From assembly GCA_029862285.1 (NCBI GenBank), contig JAOTXR010000114.1, positions 1 through 6,840 on the forward strand: a DNA stretch of 6,840 nucleotides. Direction: 5' to 3'. Of this stretch, positions 5,405-6,840 are shown in pieces (the first letter of the stretch is position 1; every line of letters starts with the position of its first letter). The DNA comes from Gammaproteobacteria bacterium. GTDB taxonomy: Bacteria > Pseudomonadota > Gammaproteobacteria > Steroidobacterales > JABDKV01. The notes beneath the pieces were generated by a model. The model saw only the letters and a list, made by a program, of their open reading frames with translations. It did no database searches and was not told the DNA's origin. The position numbers and the translations under genes were made by a program.

Positions 5405-6840
5405 ATGAGTCTGCTACTGGCATCATTGCGATTCCCGCGATTCACATTGGCTGTGTGGACGGTCGCTGCTGTGGTGCTCGGCGCTGGCTTGTTGCGATTG
5501 ACGGTTACTACCGATCTTCGCGTCTATTTCTCTCAGGACAATCCACAACTCGCGGCGCTGGTTGAGTTGGAAGACAAATACCGTCGCAACGACAGTATTT
5601 TCTTCCTGATCAACGCCGATCGAACTGTTTATGAGGCGGCCTGCCTCAGTCTCGTGCATGAACTGACTGAAGCCGGCTGGCTGCTGCCACACGCTTTTCG
5701 CTCGTCATCCATGACCAACTACCAGTACAGCCGCAGCAACGACGACGCTCTGGTAACCCGTGCGATTTTCGGGGACGCCGAGTCGACAGGCACCGAGCGG
5801 GTGCGCGAAATCGTCGCAGCAGAACCGCCGCTGCGCAACGCACTTGTCGCGGAAGACGAATCGGTCACCGGCGTGGTCGTCCTGCTTGCGTTGCCCGAAA
5901 CGCGCAGCAACGCAGTGGACGAAGCAGTATCCGCGGCTCGCGCATTGATCGCCGATGTCGACGCCAGCGGTTGCGGCCGGATTATGCTGGCAGGTTCTGC
6001 CACCAACAGCGTTTCCCTGGGCGAAGCCGTTCGCAATGATATTTCTTCGCTGGTTGTACTCAGCTACATCGCAATCACACTGGGTTTGCTGCTGTTATTG
6101 AGAAGTATCTGGGCGACTGCGTTAATCATGATCGTAATCTCGCTGACAGTCATAATGACTATGGGTCTGTTCGGCTGGCTGGGCTACCTGCTCTCTCCCA
6201 CTGCCGGATTCGTTCCCAGCATTGTGCTGACCATTGCAGTGGCCGACTGCGTGCACATCATGTCCAATTATCTGATCGAGCTTGAACATGGTCGTTCAAG
6301 GGACGCTGCGATACGCGAATCGCTGCGAATCAATCTTGCACCGGTACTGCTTACATCAGTTACCACCGCTATCGGCGTCTTGAGTCTGAACCTGAGTGAT
6401 TCGCCGCCGTACCGCGACCTGGGCAATATGGTTGCCAGTGGCGTAGCCATTGCTTTCATTCTGTCGCTAACGCTGCTACCGGCTGCTATCAAGCTGGTTC
6501 CGGCACCGCGAAAAACCAACCTGTTCTTCAGCGGACAGGCTGCCGGCAAATTGGCCGATTGGATAATACATCGGCACAAGCTTTTAATTGTGAGCGGAGG
6601 AATTCTGCTTGCGGTCGTCGCTTCTTTTGTTCCTCGCAATGTGTTGACAGAAAACTGGCACGAATACTTCACCGAGCATTTCGAGATTTATCACACCGTC
6701 GATATTATCGACAGAAAGCTGGGCGGTATTCACCGCATCTACTATGATCTTGAGACCGGGGTTGCTGATGGCATATATGATCCGACATATGCCCAACAGC
6801 TGGAGGCGTTTTCCGAATGGCTGCTGCTACAACCGGGTAT
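5405..6840 (+). CDS. RND superfamily (MMPL-type) exporter, N-terminal 478 residues (runs off the right edge)
   Basis: This is an inner-membrane, proton-driven exporter of the predicted RND/MMPL group (COG1033-like), usually about 750-800 residues with 12 helices. The visible part shows helix 1 (12-31); a periplasmic domain of about 180 residues (32-211) starting with the characteristic TDLRVYFSQDNPQLAALVEL (36-55); helices 2-6 (about 212-233, 236-258, 266-286, 311-330, 341-362); helix 7 (390-410); and the start of the second periplasmic domain. Helix 4 carries Asp281 and His284 in VADCVHIMSNY (279-289), a polar site fitting proton relay. Substrates in this group include lipids, hopanoids and other hydrophobic molecules; nothing here fixes which. 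The start at 5405 fits the family N-terminus; TAGG lies 10 bases upstream, and a nearer ATG at 5400 stops after two codons. It is divergent from the flippase-deacetylase gene. Confidence 0.93.
   Translation, partial: MSLLLASLRFPRFTLAVWTVAAVVLGAGLLRLTVTTDLRVYFSQDNPQLAALVELEDKYRRNDSIFFLINADRTVYEAACLSLVHELTEAGWLLPHAFRSSSMTNYQYSRSNDDALVTRAIFGDAESTGTERVREIVAAEPPLRNALVAEDESVTGVVVLLALPETRSNAVDEAVSAARALIADVDASGCGRIMLAGSATNSVSLGEAVRNDISSLVVLSYIAITLGLLLLLRSIWATALIMIVISLTVIMTMGLFGWLGYLLSPTAGFVPSIVLTIAVADCVHIMSNYLIELEHGRSRDAAIRESLRINLAPVLLTSVTTAIGVLSLNLSDSPPYRDLGNMVASGVAIAFILSLTLLPAAIKLVPAPRKTNLFFSGQAAGKLADWIIHRHKLLIVSGGILLAVVASFVPRNVLTENWHEYFTEHFEIYHTVDIIDRKLGGIHRIYYDLETGVADGIYDPTYAQQLEAFSEWLLLQPG

Noticed and set aside
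5719..6036. Minus-strand frame of 105 codons within the RND exporter
   Set aside because: It is a Ser/Ala/Arg/Thr-rich shadow antisense to a strongly supported exporter domain.

Overview
The window looks like chromosomal DNA from a gammaproteobacterium of moderate G+C. The evidence is the AspRS sequence, which starts MRTHYCG and resembles the Pseudomonas enzyme, and a FmdB-type zinc-ribbon gene directly upstream of aspS. No rRNA, tRNA, CRISPR array, insertion sequence or phage gene was seen. Every gap between genes is under 200 bp, so coding density is normal.

Layout from left to right. (1) On the minus strand, a FmdB-family zinc-ribbon gene (780-1115) is followed by the first 232 codons of aspS (696 down to the left edge). 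These probably form one operon. (2) Diverging from it on the plus strand is a stand-alone Old Yellow Enzyme family oxidoreductase (1230-2531). (3) On the minus strand, convergent with that gene, lies a 52-codon single-pass membrane microprotein (2582-2740), preceded on the same strand by a large gene (2820-5210). The large gene joins a complete 14-helix MOP-type polysaccharide flippase to a complete NodB-type polysaccharide deacetylase in one uninterrupted reading frame. (4) Diverging from the fusion gene on the plus strand is the first 478 codons of an RND/MMPL-family exporter, cut by the right edge.

The most notable feature is the flippase-deacetylase fusion. Both halves keep the expected motifs, no stop codon separates them, and the joint is visibly richer in A+T than the rest of the gene. 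Helix counting puts the C-terminus in the cytoplasm. This suggests a membrane-tethered enzyme that trims acetyl groups from a lipid-linked glycan on the cytoplasmic face before or while it is flipped. No glycosyltransferase or polymerase is visible in the window, so the glycan is unknown. The divergent RND exporter is a second envelope-transport gene and may or may not be connected.

A second point is that the partial AspRS carries His30 and Gly81, the two residues linked to relaxed tRNA specificity in Pseudomonas. This predicts a non-discriminating enzyme that also charges tRNA-Asn and works with GatCAB.
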